From Brevundimonas sp. (GTDB lineage: Bacteria > Pseudomonadota > Alphaproteobacteria > Caulobacterales > Caulobacteraceae), in the NCBI RefSeq assembly GCF_030704825.1, contig NZ_JAUYNX010000001.1, positions 104,529 through 168,528 on the forward strand: 64,000 bases of DNA. Direction: 5' to 3'. This document shows, piece after piece, positions 16,314 through 26,700 of the stretch. A program made the translations under genes and the position numbers. How positions within the stretch are numbered: position 1 is the first letter of the stretch; the number at the start of each line of letters is the position of its first letter. The notes below the pieces were generated by a model. The model did no database searches. It was not told where the DNA came from and worked only from the letters and a program-made list of their open reading frames with translations.

Positions 16314-18636
16314 GCGCCCTCAGCTCTTCCGTATCCTGCATGCTGCGCTGCAGGGAGCCGAACAGATTGACGTAGTCGTCGGTCCACGGCCTCACGGCGG
16401 TGCGGGCCGGCGTGTTCCAGCGCTCGTCCATCCGGAAATCGGCCAGACCGGCGTCGGTGGGCGACAGGATCAGCGCCTCGGTCGAGGCCTCGGCCATCTC
16501 CGGCGTCTCGTCCCGCTCGTAGTATAGCTGGTGCAGGCTCGGCCGTCCCAGCGCCTGGGCCGCGGCGATGGCCGGCAGGGTGATGTCAAGGTTGCGGTTC
16601 GACAGGTGCAGCAGCACCACCCCGTCCGGCTTCAGCAGTTTCAGATAGCCGCCGATGGCCTCGGCGGTCAGCAGGTGGGTCGGCACCGCGTCGGACGAGA
16701 AGGCGTCGATGATCAGCAGGTCGTAGGACCCCGGCGTCTCCTTCGCCAGCGTCAGGCGGGCGTCGCCCAGGACCGTATTGATCGGGCCGGAGGCGCAGTG
16801 CGAGATGTAGGAGAACCAGCGCGGGTCGCGCGACAGCGCGTTCACCATCGGGTCGATCTCGAAGAAGGTCATGGCGTCTTCGGTGCGTTTGTAGGTCGCC
16901 ATGGCGCCCGAGCCCTGGCCGACCACGCCGATCTTCGCCGGACCGCGCTGGCCGATCATTGTCGCCGCCTGGCCGATCGGGGTGGACGCCGCATAGTAGA
17001 GGGTCGGAACGCAGTCGAAGCGGCCGTCGCGCGCCTGGGCGCCGTGCAGGGTGGTGCCGTGCATCAGCACATGGACGTCGCCGCCCAGCCGGGGATCGGG
17101 CGAGTTGGCCACCCGCATCACGCCGAAGAAGCTGCGCTCCGAATAGCTCCAGTCGTAGCCTCGGGCGATCCACTGGGCCGGAAGGGTGATCATCAGCAGG
17201 ACGGCGGTGAAGACCAGCGCCCGGTCCCGGATCAGGAAGGCGCAGATGGCGGCGGGCATCAGCATGACCATGGCCAGCTGGTCCATGCCCAGCGGGAAGT
17301 TGGCGTAAAACCAGCCGCGCGCGCCGTCGTTGGCGTTGAGCCAGAGCGACAGCAGCACCGGAGAGGCGGCGACCGCGCCCGCGGCGGCCAGGGTTCCGAT
17401 CCGGGTTCCGGTCAGCCGCCCCCGGCCCCACGGACGGGCGAGGCCGACCAGCACCAGCACCAGCGGATACTCCCACACCATGTTGAAGATGACCGGGGCC
17501 AGCAGGGCGGTGAAGGCGCCGCCGACGACGCCGCCCAGCGACATCAGCAGGTAGAATTCCGTCAGCCGGTCCGGCGGCGGACGTCGCGACGCCAGCAGCT
17601 GATGGCACATCAGGGCGGCGAAGAAGAAGGCGATCAGGTGCAGACCGAAGGCCAGCGACCAGTTGGCCGAGCGGAAGGCGACGATCAGGACGACGATGGC
17701 CCCCGTCGCGCCCTGGATGACCAGGGTGACGTTGAGCGGAATCCACGGCCGGGCCTGGAAGGCGATGACGAAGGTCAGCAGATACAGCGCCAGGGGGATC
17801 ACCCACAGGAACGGCGCCGAGGCCACGTCGGTCGACAGGTGGGCGGTGACCCCCAGCATCAGGCTGGACGGCGCCGCCGCCAGCAGCACCAGAATTCCCT
17901 TCTCGCGCCAGGCGATGGGCGCGCTGGCCTCCAGCCGCGCCGGCTCGGTCGTGCGGTCGAGGCGGCGGCGCCAGACCACCAGGGCCAGGGCGACGACCAT
18001 CAGCGTGAAGAGGACGTAGCCGCCGCTCCAGCCCCACCGCTGTCCCGACAGGGTCGCCAGCGGCTCGATCAGGACGGGATAGGACAGCAGGGCCAGGAAG
18101 CTGCCCAGATTGGAGGCGGCGTACAGCACATAGGGATTCCGGCCGTCGGCGTGGCCGGCGCGGACCCGCGCGTACCAGGCCTGCAGCAGGGGCGCCGTCG
18201 CCGACAGGACGGCGAAGGGCGCGCCCACCGACAGGGTCAGGGTGGCCAGCAGCCACAGGATCGGCGCCGCCGGGTCGGGATCGCCCAGCCAGCCGTTGAC
18301 GCCCAGCGGCAGGAACAGGGCGGCGACGAGCAACAGGCCCAGATGGATGGCCACCTGGAGCCTGATCGACCCGACCTTCTGCACCAGATGGGCGTAGCCG
18401 TAGCCGGCCAGCAGGGCGGTCTGGAAGAAGACCATGGCGGTGTTCCACACCGCCGGCGACCCGCCCAGCATCGGCAGGACCAGCTTGGTCACCATCGGCT
18501 GGACCACGAACACGAGCGACGCCGAGGTGAAGATGGCGACCGCGAACAGGAAGGGGGTCAGGCGATCGGCCGGCCGGTCGGGCGCGCCGGAGCCGGCGCC
18601 GGAGCCGATGCCGGAGTCCCCTGTGGTGTCGCTCAT
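16300..18636 (-). CDS. Fused MFS-type membrane domain/spermidine-synthase-like protein
   Basis: The product has 778 residues from the ATG at 18636; the open frame above that (to 19125) is antisense to cinA. It has about 12-14 hydrophobic helices over residues 25-500, starting [18 protein letters not shown]-terminal Rossmann methyltransferase-like domain follows: [14 protein letters not shown] (SAM/dcSAM loop), FFEIDPMV, and [18 protein letters not shown] at the place of the catalytic Asp of spermidine synthases. Such fusions are common but uncharacterised; substrate and direction are unknown. The 3' end overlaps ispDF. Confidence 0.82.
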   Translation of the reverse strand: MSDTTGDSGIGSGAGSGAPDRPADRLTPFLFAVAIFTSASLVFVVQPMVTKLVLPMLGGSPAVWNTAMVFFQTALLAGYGYAHLVQKVGSIRLQVAIHLGLLLVAALFLPLGVNGWLGDPDPAAPILWLLATLTLSVGAPFAVLSATAPLLQAWYARVRAGHADGRNPYVLYAASNLGSFLALLSYPVLIEPLATLSGQRWGWSGGYVLFTLMVVALALVVWRRRLDRTTEPARLEASAPIAWREKGILVLLAAAPSSLMLGVTAHLSTDVASAPFLWVIPLALYLLTFVIAFQARPWIPLNVTLVIQGATGAIVVLIVAFRSANWSLAFGLHLIAFFFAALMCHQLLASRRPPPDRLTEFYLLMSLGGVVGGAFTALLAPVIFNMVWEYPLVLVLVGLARPWGRGRLTGTRIGTLAAAGAVAASPVLLSLWLNANDGARGWFYANFPLGMDQLAMVMLMPAAICAFLIRDRALVFTAVLLMITLPAQWIARGYDWSYSERSFFGVMRVANSPDPRLGGDVHVLMHGTTLHGAQARDGRFDCVPTLYYAASTPIGQAATMIGQRGPAKIGVVGQGSGAMATYKRTEDAMTFFEIDPMVNALSRDPRWFSYISHCASGPINTVLGDARLTLAKETPGSYDLLIIDAFSSDAVPTHLLTAEAIGGYLKLLKPDGVVLLHLSNRNLDITLPAIAAAQALGRPSLHQLYYERDETPEMAEASTEALILSPTDAGLADFRMDERWNTPARTAVRPWTDDYVNLFGSLQRSMQDTEELRALRSQ

Positions 18637-18720
18637 GCCCGCCCCGTATGCTGGCGCCGTCTCCGGGCGCATACGCCCACCCTGGACCGACTCGCCGCCC
18701 TTTCGGAAGGCCTCGAACGC

Positions 18721-19212
18721 ATGTTCCCCGACGACATCCACGCCCTGGCCCGGCAGGTGATCGAAACGGCCGCCGCGCGGGGCCTGACCCTCGCCACGGC
18801 GGAGAGCTGCACCGGCGGTCTGGTGGCCGGCGCCCTGACCGCGATCGCCGGGTCCTCGGCGGTCTTCGAGCGCGGCTTCGTCACCTACAGCAACGCCGCC
18901 AAGACCGAACTGCTGGGCGTGCCGGCCGGAATGATCGAGACCCACGGCGCGGTGTCCGAACCCGTCGCACGGGCCATGGCGGACGGCGCCGTCGCCCGGT
19001 CGCGGGCCCTGGTCTCCGTGGCCGTCACGGGCGTCGCGGGACCCGGGGGCGGTTCGCCGGACAAGCCCGTCGGCCTGGTGCATTTCGGCGCGGTCGGCCC
19101 GGCGGGCGCGATCCACGCCGAACACCGCTTCGGCGACGCCGGACGCGAGGCGATCCGGCTGGAAGGCGTCCGCGTGGCGCTGGGGCTGCTGCTCGACCGG
19201 ATCGGGGCATGA
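18721..19212 (+). CDS. pncC: CinA C-terminal domain / nicotinamide-nucleotide amidase PncC
   Basis: The product is a 163-residue stand-alone CinA-C domain. It shows [18 protein letters not shown] (catalytic Ser), [17 protein letters not shown] and [19 protein letters not shown], all family hallmarks. It deamidates NMN to NaMN, salvaging the NMN made by DNA ligase. The start chosen removes a long open leader that is antisense to the neighbour. It is coupled by ATGA to the TusA-like gene. Confidence 0.92.
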   Translation: MFPDDIHALARQVIETAAARGLTLATAESCTGGLVAGALTAIAGSSAVFERGFVTYSNAAKTELLGVPAGMIETHGAVSEPVARAMADGAVARSRALVSVAVTGVAGPGGGSPDKPVGLVHFGAVGPAGAIHAEHRFGDAGREAIRLEGVRVALGLLLDRIGA

Positions 19213-19439
19213 TCGTCGACGCCCGCGGTCATCGCTGCCCGACGCCCAGCCTGAAGCTTCAGAAGGCGATGCGCGACGCCGCGCCGGGCGCGCGGCTGAC
19301 CCTGCTGGCCACGGATCCGATGGCGCGGATCGACGTGCCGCATCTGATGGCGGGACTCGGCGGAGAGGTGATCTCGATCGACGAGGCCGGCGGCGTCCTG
19401 ACTATCGTGATCGCGACGCCCGGCGCGCCGACAGGCTGA
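19209..19439 (+). CDS. TusA-family sulfur carrier protein
   Basis: The product has 76 residues. The [16 protein letters not shown] start contains the Cys-Pro motif (CPxP) on which the persulfide forms in TusA proteins. It may hand sulfur to tRNA thiolation or cofactor routes. Its start codon overlaps the pncC stop, and its last 38 bp overlap the convergent brkB gene, the longest 3' overlap in the window. Confidence 0.88.
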   Translation: MIVDARGHRCPTPSLKLQKAMRDAAPGARLTLLATDPMARIDVPHLMAGLGGEVISIDEAGGVLTIVIATPGAPTG

Positions 19440-20370
19440 CCACGGTGTCCGGCAGGGGTTCGTCGGGTTCGATCTCGGGCGCGCCCATCGACCGGGCGGC
19501 GATCTCCATCTCGGTGGCGAAGGCCCCGCCGTAGAAGATGGCGTTGACGTTCCACGACAGCCAGATCAGCAGCACCACCACCGCGCCGACCGAACCGTAG
19601 GTCGCGCCCAGCGGGGCGATCTGCTCGACATAGATGGCGCACAGCCACGACGAGACGGTCGACATCACCGTGGCCACCACCCCGCCCACGAGCGACGGCG
19701 CCCAGGCCACCGGCGCGCGGTGGGACATGGCGTAGCGGTAGAGCATGGTCAGGCCGATCGCGAGCCCGAGGGCGGGCCACAGACCGTCCAGCGGCAGACC
19801 CCCGCCGCCCGTCTCCGCCCCGCCCGGACCGGCGTGTTCCAGCAGGCGCGACGTCACCACCGCCCCGGACACCACGGTGAACAGCAGGAAGGCGAACAGG
19901 GCGACGAAGAAGGCCAGCAGATTGAATTTGAAGAAGCCGTGCGACTCGTCCTCGTCATGGATCAGGTTCAGCCCGGCCAGCAGGGCCTTGAAGCCCCGGT
20001 GCGCCGCATAGCCGCCGATGACCACGGCGAAGAAGCTCTGGGCCGAAACGGTGCGGGCGGAGGCGTTGGCCAGTCGCTCGATCTCGGCGGTGAAGATGGC
20101 CCGCGCGGCGTAGGGCATGACGTCGGCCAGGGCCGCGGCCTGCTCGCTGACCTGGCTGATCGACAGCACGGCCTTGTAGAAGCCGATCAGGATGGCGATG
20201 GCCGGGAAAACCGCCAGCAGGGCGAAGAACGAGACCCCGCCGGTGTAGAGCATCACGTCGCGGCCCCAGCTGCGCGTGAAGGCCTTGACCGCAAGGCGGC
20301 CCCACAGCCGGGGGGTCGCCCAGCGCGCGGCCGCGTCGATGTCCGATTTCGCGTTCAATCCGGTCCCCAC
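19402..20370 (-). CDS. YihY/BrkB family inner-membrane protein
   Basis: The product has 322 residues with about six membrane helices and the YihY core: YTGGVSFFALLAVFPAIAIL near the N-terminus, and TYGSVGAVVVLLIWLSW with NAIFYGGAFATEME towards the C-terminus. The function is undetermined. It was once thought to be RNase BN, which is wrong for E. coli YihY. It diverges from the popA-like gene. Confidence 0.9.
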   Translation of the reverse strand: MGTGLNAKSDIDAAARWATPRLWGRLAVKAFTRSWGRDVMLYTGGVSFFALLAVFPAIAILIGFYKAVLSISQVSEQAAALADVMPYAARAIFTAEIERLANASARTVSAQSFFAVVIGGYAAHRGFKALLAGLNLIHDEDESHGFFKFNLLAFFVALFAFLLFTVVSGAVVTSRLLEHAGPGGAETGGGGLPLDGLWPALGLAIGLTMLYRYAMSHRAPVAWAPSLVGGVVATVMSTVSSWLCAIYVEQIAPLGATYGSVGAVVVLLIWLSWNVNAIFYGGAFATEMEIAARSMGAPEIEPDEPLPDTVVSLSARRASRSR

Positions 20371-20445
20371 AACCGCCCAGATCGGCCCTTCTACCCTAAT
20401 TCGGAGCGCGGGAAACCCGGACTGGGGATAGGGATGTCCAGGCCG

Positions 20446-20474
20446 TTGCTAACGGCCGTGCGCCCGCTATGGTC
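20446..20474 (+). promoter_or_regulatory. Candidate housekeeping promoter of the popA-like gene
   Basis: TTGCTA (20446-20451), 14 bases, then GCTATGGTC (20466-20474) fits the Caulobacter sigma-73 pattern. The -10 ends 8 bases before the ATG at 20482, so the transcript would be almost leaderless. That agrees with the lack of a Shine-Dalgarno sequence at that start. Confidence 0.45.
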
Positions 20475-20481
20475 CGCCGCC

Positions 20482-21837
20482 ATGAAACCGCTTCCGGGGC
20501 TGGAGGCGGCGGAGACATCGCCCTTGAGTTCCGACCCGCGCATTCTGGTCGTCGCCCCCGACGACAGCCTGGTCGGCCCCCTGTGCCAGGGGCTGGACGC
20601 CCTCGGCTGGCGCACCGTCACGGCGCGTTCGCTGGCCGGCGCCATCCAGGTGCTGATCGACTGGCCGCTCGAGACGGTGATCCTCGACGCCCGCCTGCCC
20701 GATGGGCCCGGCGGAATCGCCGCCCTGCGCCAGACGGTGTCGCCCCGGCGCCTCCCGATTCTGGCCATCGGGACCGAGGCCGCGGCCTGGGAGCCGGGCC
20801 TGGCGGATATCGTCATGTCGATCCCGCCGCACGCGGCCCAGGCCGCGCTGCGGCTGGAGAACATGATCCGCTCCGCCATCGCCGAGGAGGAGGTGTCGCT
20901 GCGCGAGGCGACCTTCGCGGCCCGGGGCGAACCCCTGCCCCCGGCGGATCCCGACGCCTCGCCGCTGCGGGTGCTGGCCGCCGGCAAGCCCGACCGCCAC
21001 TTCCTGGCCCTGTCCAACGCCCTGACCGCCCGCGGCTGCGAGGTGGTGGCGGCGCCCACGCCCTACACCGCCTTCGACTATCTGCACGAACGCCCGTTCG
21101 ACGCCGCGGTGCTGTGGGGCGCCGAGGACCACGCTCCGGCCCTGTCCATCGCCTCGGGCATGAAGCGGAACACCCGCCTGTATCACATCCCCGCGGTGCT
21201 CTATCTGCGCGGCGCGGGCGAGATCAACCTGGCCGAACTGTACAATCGCGGCTTCGCCGACGTCGCCGCCGCCGACACGCCCGAGGACGAAACCGCCGAA
21301 CGCATCGTCGCGCTCGCCGGGGCCCATCGCCGGCACGTCGCCATTCGCAAGGCGCTGGAGAGCGCGCGCGGATCGGGCCTGACCGATCCGGCCACCGGCC
21401 TGTTCACTCCCGAACTGTTCGCCAGCCACCTGGCCCGGGTGGCCGAGGGCGCCCGCCTGCGCCGCCGCCCCCTGTCGGTGGCCGTGCTGCGGGTGTCCGA
21501 GAGCGAGGCCGTGGCCGAGGCCCGCAAGGGCGGCTGGCTGGACCGCGCCCTGCCCCAGATCGGGGCCATGGTCTCGCGCCTGATCCGCACCGAGGACACC
21601 GCCGCCCGCCTGTCGCCGGACGTCTTCGCCCTGGCCCTGCCCGCGACCCATGGCCCGGCCGGCCGCATCGCCGCCGACCGCATCGCCGCCGTCATCGGCT
21701 GCACCGCCTTCGACGCGGGTCCGGACCGCTCGCCCTTCGTGGTGGAGTTCGAGGTCGGCGTGGCCGAGGTCGGGCCCGGCGAGTCGCCTGCCGCCGTGCT
21801 GGAACGCGCCTCCGGAGACATTCGCGGCCCGGCCTGA
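20482..21837 (+). CDS. popA: PopA-like REC-REC-degenerate GGDEF c-di-GMP effector
   Basis: The product has 451 residues. Receiver 1 (about 15-125) keeps its Asp69 (VILDARLPDG). Receiver 2 (about 155-280) has lost the acceptor (AAVLWGAED). The C-terminal GGDEF domain (about 295-450) has SPDVF at 378-382 instead of GGDEF, so it should not make c-di-GMP. It keeps the allosteric I-site RTED (Arg369-Asp372) exactly five residues before. That is the layout of Caulobacter PopA, which binds c-di-GMP and recruits RcdA and CtrA to ClpXP at the cell pole. An in-frame ATG at 20434 is an alternative start. PleD is excluded by the broken active site. Confidence 0.8.
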   Translation: MKPLPGLEAAETSPLSSDPRILVVAPDDSLVGPLCQGLDALGWRTVTARSLAGAIQVLIDWPLETVILDARLPDGPGGIAALRQTVSPRRLPILAIGTEAAAWEPGLADIVMSIPPHAAQAALRLENMIRSAIAEEEVSLREATFAARGEPLPPADPDASPLRVLAAGKPDRHFLALSNALTARGCEVVAAPTPYTAFDYLHERPFDAAVLWGAEDHAPALSIASGMKRNTRLYHIPAVLYLRGAGEINLAELYNRGFADVAAADTPEDETAERIVALAGAHRRHVAIRKALESARGSGLTDPATGLFTPELFASHLARVAEGARLRRRPLSVAVLRVSESEAVAEARKGGWLDRALPQIGAMVSRLIRTEDTAARLSPDVFALALPATHGPAGRIAADRIAAVIGCTAFDAGPDRSPFVVEFEVGVAEVGPGESPAAVLERASGDIRGPA

Positions 21838-21843
21838 TCGCCA

Positions 21844-21865
21844 TTTGACAACTTGATTTGTCTAA
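21844..21865 (+). promoter_or_regulatory. Promoter/operator-like inverted repeat before the ArsR gene
   Basis: TTTGACAAC (21844-21852) faces TTTGTCTAA (21857-21865), a 9-bp imperfect dyad with 7 matches. It also holds a TTGACA -35 hexamer and GTCTAATG as a possible -10. Auto-repression by the ArsR-like product is the simplest reading. Confidence 0.45.
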
Positions 21866-21879
21866 TGCAGGTTCGCGCC

Positions 21880-22476
21880 ATGACAGCGCGTCCCTCGGCC
21901 CTGCTTGACGACCTGGACACGGCCCGGCTGGCGCTGGCGCCGATCCGTCGGCGCATCCTCGCCGCCCTGACCGAGCCGGCTTCCGCGGCGGGCCTGTCGG
22001 AGACGCTCGGCCTCCCCCGCCAGAACATCGGCCACCACCTGCGCGCGCTCGAGGCCGCCGGCCTGATCCAGCTGGCCGGGGAACGGCGGCGGCGCGGCTT
22101 CACCGAACGCCTGTTCGTCGCCGCCCGGAGCTATGTCTTCGATCCGGCGATGATGCAGGCTCCGCCCGACCCCGACGCGGTCGAGGCCCAGGATCGCCAC
22201 GCCGCCGACCACCTGATCTCGACCGCCTCGACCATCGTCCGCGATGTCGCCCGCATGCGCCAGGCCGCCGCCGCCGAGGGCGCGCGCCTGCTGACCCTGA
22301 CGGTCGAGGCTGACGTGACCTTCGCCGCGCCCGCCGATTTCGACGCCTTCACCGAAGAGGTCAGCGCCGCCGTCGCCGCCCTGGCCCGCAAATACTCGGC
22401 CCCATCCGGCCGCCGCTACCGCCTCACCGCCGCCGCCCATCCTGCAACGCCCAAACCCGCTCCAGCCAGGAACTGA
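21880..22476 (+). CDS. ArsR-type HTH transcriptional regulator
   Basis: The product has 198 residues from the ATG at 21880 (ATG at 21865 is also in frame). The winged-HTH is at about 15-85: APIRRRILAALTEPASAAGL, then LPRQNIGHHLRALEAAGLI as the recognition helix. It lacks the Cys metal sites of classical ArsR. About 100 C-terminal residues are unassigned. It is followed after 5 bp by an SRPBCC protein, a very common ArsR-SRPBCC pairing whose ligand is unknown. Confidence 0.85.
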   Translation: MTARPSALLDDLDTARLALAPIRRRILAALTEPASAAGLSETLGLPRQNIGHHLRALEAAGLIQLAGERRRRGFTERLFVAARSYVFDPAMMQAPPDPDAVEAQDRHAADHLISTASTIVRDVARMRQAAAAEGARLLTLTVEADVTFAAPADFDAFTEEVSAAVAALARKYSAPSGRRYRLTAAAHPATPKPAPARN

Positions 22477-22481
22477 CCGCC

Positions 22482-23219
22482 ATGACCGACGCCGCCCAGC
22501 CCATGGAGGACCACGTCCTCGTCGAGGTCACCGTGCCCGCCCCCGCCGACGCGGTCTGGGCCGCCCTGCGCGATCCGGCGCAGATCAAAAACTGGTTCGG
22601 CTGGGACGCGGACAGCCTGAAGGACGAGATCGACTTCATCTTCGTCACCCACGCCCAGGCCGACGAGGAACGCCGCACCGTCACCTTCGTCGGCGTCAAC
22701 GACCGCTACGAGGTCGAGGCGCGCGGCGAAACCAGCCTCGTCCGGGTGGTCCGCTCGGCTCCCGCCGGCGAGTGGACCGACGTTTTCGACGGCATGATCG
22801 AGGGCTGGATCTCCTTCACGCAGCAGCTGGCCTTCGCCTTCGCCCGCCACCCCGGCCAGATGCGCCGGACGATCTTCTTCTCCGGCCCGCCGCGGGAGGA
22901 TCGCCTGGCCCGGTCGCTGCTCGGCCTCGACGCCGCCCCGGCTGCGGGAGAGCCGTGGTCGATGCCGCTGGGCCCCGACGTGGACGCCGCCGGCCAGGTC
23001 TGGTTCACGGCGCGCCATCAGTTGGGCGTCACCGTCGACGCCTGGGGCGATGGCCTGCTGGTCGTGCTGGACCAGCCCGGCAACGAGAAAAATCCCCGCG
23101 GCTCGACGATGCTGACCCTGACGACCTACGCCCTGTCCGACACCGCCTTCGCCGATCTGGAAAGCCGATGGAAAGCCTGGTGGGACCAGCGTTTCGAAAA
23201 CGTCGCGCCGGGCTGCTGA
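22482..23219 (+). CDS. SRPBCC (START/AHSA1-like) domain protein
   Basis: The product has 245 residues. The N-terminal half has the AHSA1-like pattern VPAPADAVWAALRDPAQIKNWFGWD and would form a hydrophobic ligand cavity. The second half (about 150-245) is a second, more divergent region ending in LESRWKAWWDQRFE. It is in an operon with the ArsR regulator; AGGA precedes the start. No catalytic role can be named. Confidence 0.8.
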   Translation: MTDAAQPMEDHVLVEVTVPAPADAVWAALRDPAQIKNWFGWDADSLKDEIDFIFVTHAQADEERRTVTFVGVNDRYEVEARGETSLVRVVRSAPAGEWTDVFDGMIEGWISFTQQLAFAFARHPGQMRRTIFFSGPPREDRLARSLLGLDAAPAAGEPWSMPLGPDVDAAGQVWFTARHQLGVTVDAWGDGLLVVLDQPGNEKNPRGSTMLTLTTYALSDTAFADLESRWKAWWDQRFENVAPGC

Positions 23220-23222
23220 GCC

Positions 23223-23714
23223 TCAGAGCCGGCGGTACATCAGGTGCAGGCCGACGAGGCCTTCGGTCGGATGATCGAAGGCCTCCGGCGCGGTGCCGAG
23301 GATTTCGAAGCCCAGCGACCGCCACAGCTTCACCGCCGCGCGGTTCGCCTCGACCACTGCGTTGAACTGCATCGCATGGAAGCCGGCCTCCGCCGCGCCG
23401 CGGATCACCGCCGCGCCCAACGCCCGGCCCACGCCCCGTCCGCGGGCCTCGGGCGCGACCATGAAGCTGGCGTTGGCGATATGGGAGCCCGGTCCCAGCT
23501 GGTTGGGACCGAATTTCGCCGTGCCCAGCACCCCGCCGGTCCCGTCGACCGCGACCAGCACCACCCATGATGGCGGATTCCAGAGGGCCTTGCCGAACGC
23601 CTCAGTCAGGTCGCGCGGGTAGGTGTAGGTCTCACCGGCCTCCGCCGTCGCCTTCACGATCGGCCAGATCGCCGGCCAGTCGGCCGCGGTCGCCTCGCGG
23701 ATCGTCAGGGTCAC
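23223..23714 (-). CDS. GNAT family N-acetyltransferase
   Basis: The product has 163 residues from a GTG overlapping the mfd stop (GTGA). TIREATAADWPAIWPIV opens the fold. The acetyl-CoA loop is RGRGVGRALGAAVI, and NRAAVKLWRSLGFEILGTAPEAF is the C-terminal motif of PhnO/YhhY-like small-molecule acetyltransferases. The substrate is unknown. The open frame further upstream on this strand is a shadow of mfd. Confidence 0.88.
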   Translation of the reverse strand: MTLTIREATAADWPAIWPIVKATAEAGETYTYPRDLTEAFGKALWNPPSWVVLVAVDGTGGVLGTAKFGPNQLGPGSHIANASFMVAPEARGRGVGRALGAAVIRGAAEAGFHAMQFNAVVEANRAAVKLWRSLGFEILGTAPEAFDHPTEGLVGLHLMYRRL

Positions 23715-26700
23715 GCCGCCCCCGCGACCCGCGCCAGATCGGCGGTGATGCGTTCGGCCACCTTGAGCCGCTCGGCCGCCGTGTCCCAGTCGCCCTTGAC
23801 CACGATTTTCTGGTCGGGCCGGATCTTCCAGAAGGCGTGGTTCTTCTGGATCAGGCCGACCAGCCCCATCGGATTGGGGAATTCGTTGTTGCGCAGCGTC
23901 AGCACCGCCCCCTTGGGCCCGATGTCGATGCGTTCGATGCAGGCGGTCTTGCAGTTGGCCTTGATGCCGACGATGCGCAGCAGCTGCTTCGCCTCGTCCG
24001 GCAGCGGCCCGAACCGGTCGATCAGCTCGGCCGCCAGGGCCTCGCGCGTTTCCGAGTTCTCGGCATCCGACAGGCGGCGATACAGGCTCAGGCGAACATT
24101 CAAGTCCGGGACGTAATCCTCTGGAATCAATACGGCCGCGCCGACATTGATGGCCGGAGACCAGCCGCGGTCGACGGCGCCCCCGCCCTCGCCCGCCTGG
24201 CGCAGCTCGGCCACGGCGTCCTCCAGCATCTGCTGGTACAGTTCGACCCCGACCTCGCGGATATGGCCTGACTGCTCGTCGCCCAGCAGATTGCCGCCGC
24301 CGCGCTGATCCAGATCGTGGCTGGCCAGCTGGAAGCCGGCCCCGAGGTTGTCCAGAGACTGCAGCACCTGCAGCCGCCGCTCCGACGACAGGCTCATCGG
24401 CCTGTCCGGCGGGGTGGTCAGATAGGCGAAGGCGCGCGCCTTGGCCCGGCCGATGCGGCCGCGGATCTGGTGCAGCTGGGCCAGGCCGAACATGTCGGCC
24501 TTGTGCACGATCAGGGTGTTGGCCGTCGGCACGTCCAGCCCGCTCTCGACGATGGTCGTCGACAGCAGCAGGTCGTAGCTTCCGTCGTAGAAGGCGCTCA
24601 TCACGTCTTCCAGCTGGGTCGGCGACATCTGGCCATGACCGACCACGAATTTGATCTCGGGGACCTTTTCGCGAAGGAACTGTTCGATGTCCGGGAGGTC
24701 GCTCAGGCGCGGCACCACGTAATAGGCCTGGCCGCCGCGGTATTTCTCGCGCAGCAGGGCCTCGCGCACCAGCACCGGGTCCCACGGCGTGACATAGGTC
24801 CGCACCGCCAGACGATCGACGGGCGGGGTGGCGATGATCGACATCTCGCGGATGCCCGACAGGGCCATCTGCAGCGTCCGCGGGATCGGCGTGGCGGTCA
24901 GGGTCAGCAGATGCACATCGGCCCGCAGGGACTTCAGCTTCTCCTTGTGCTTGACCCCGAAATGCTGCTCTTCATCAACGATAACAAGGCCTAAATCCTT
25001 GAACCCGACCTGTTCGCTGAGCACCGCATGGGTGCCGACGACGATCTCGAAGCTGCCGTCCTTCAGCCCGGCGCGCGTCTCGGCCGCGTCCTTGGCGGTC
25101 ACCATCCGCGACAGGTGCCGCACCTTGACCGGCCAGCCGGCGAACCTTTCCGAGAAGGTCTTGAAATGCTGCCGCGCCAGCAGGGTGGTGGGGCAGACCA
25201 CCGCCACCTGCTGGCCAGTCATGGCCACGACGAAGGCGGCCCGCAGCGCCACCTCGGTCTTGCCGAAGCCGACGTCGCCGCAGATCAGCCGGTCCATCGG
25301 CGTGCCCTTGCCGAGGTCCTCCAGCACGTCGCCGATGGCGTTCAGCTGGTCGTCCGTCTCCTCATAGGGGAAGCGGGCGCAGAACTCGTCGAACAGGCCG
25401 TGCGGCGGGACGATCGGATCCGAACTGCGCAGCGACCGCTTGGCCGCCAGGGCGATCAGCCCCTCGGCCATGTCGCGCAGGCGGGCTTTCGCTTTCGCCT
25501 TGCGCGCCTGCCAGCCCGCCCCGCCCAGCCGGTCCAGCTGCGCCCCGTCGGAATCCGAGCCATATCGGGTCAGCAGGTCGATGTTCTCGACCGGCAGGTA
25601 CAGCTTGCTGTCGCCGGCGTAGAGCAGCTCCAGGCAGTCGTGCGGCGCCTGCTGGATCTCCAGCGTCTTCAGCCCCTCGTAGCGGCCGATCCCGTGATCC
25701 AGATGGACGACCAGATCGCCGGTCGTCAACGCCGAGGCCTCGGCGAGGAAGTTCGACGCCCGCCGCTTCTTCTTGGGCCGCGCCAGCCGGTCGCCCAGCA
25801 TGTCGGTCTCGGAGATGACGGCGATGTCGTCCGTCTCGAAACCGTGCTCGACCGGCAGGACGCCGCGCAGATACAGGTCCTTCGGCGCCTTGAGCACATC
25901 GGCCCAGTTGCGCACGGCGACCACATGCTCCAGCCCGTGATCGGCCAGCATGGCCGCCAGACGCTCGGACGAGCCCTCGGTCCAGGACGCGAACAGCACC
26001 TGTTTCCCGGCCGCTTTCACCGCCTCGGCGTGACGCGCCACGGCCTCGAACAGATTGACGCTGTCCTGGGCCCGTTCGGCCGCGAAGCTGCGCCCAAGCC
26101 GGCCGCCGGCGTCCTCGCCGGGCCCATGGAAGGGCGACAGCCGCCGCACCCACCGGCCCGCCAGGGCGCCGTTCCAGTCGCTTTCGTTCAGATACAGCCT
26201 CTCGGGCGGCAGGGCCCGGTACGCCGCCCCGCCCTTGCCCATGGAGGCGTCGCGCCGGGCCTCCCAGGCGTCGCGGGTCAGATTCCAGCGTTCGGCCCGC
26301 GCGGCCTCGACCTGGTTGTCGAGGAACAGGCGGGCGCCGTCGGGCAGATAGTCGAACAGCGTCTCCAGCCGCTCGTAGAACAGCGGCAGCCAGTGCTCCA
26401 TGCCCTGCCGCCGCGCGCCCTCGCTGACGGCCGAATACAGCGGGTCGTCCCCCGCCGCGCCGAACAGGGCCAGATAGCCGGTGCGGAACCGCGAGATGCT
26501 GTCGGCGTCCAGCAGGGCCTCGGACACCGGCGCCAGCGACACCTCGCGCCGCTGTCCGGTCGAGCGCTGGGTCGCCGGGTCGAAGGTGCGGATCGACTCC
26601 AGCTCGGACCCGAACATGTCCAGCCGCACCGGCTCCTCGAAACCCGGCGGATAGACGTCGATGACGCCGCCGCGCACGGCGAATTCGCCGCGCTCCGAGA

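Noticed and set aside
16531..18720. Very long plus-strand open frame opposite the MFS/spermidine-synthase fusion
   Set aside because: It is the antisense of a clear membrane protein gene, rich in Gln/Arg/His/Gly as GC-rich shadow frames are. Only its last 163 codons (cinA domain) are real.
20434..20481. Upstream ATG as the start of the popA-like gene
   Set aside because: The added 16 residues are not part of the receiver fold and would overlap the candidate promoter. It is kept as an alternative only.
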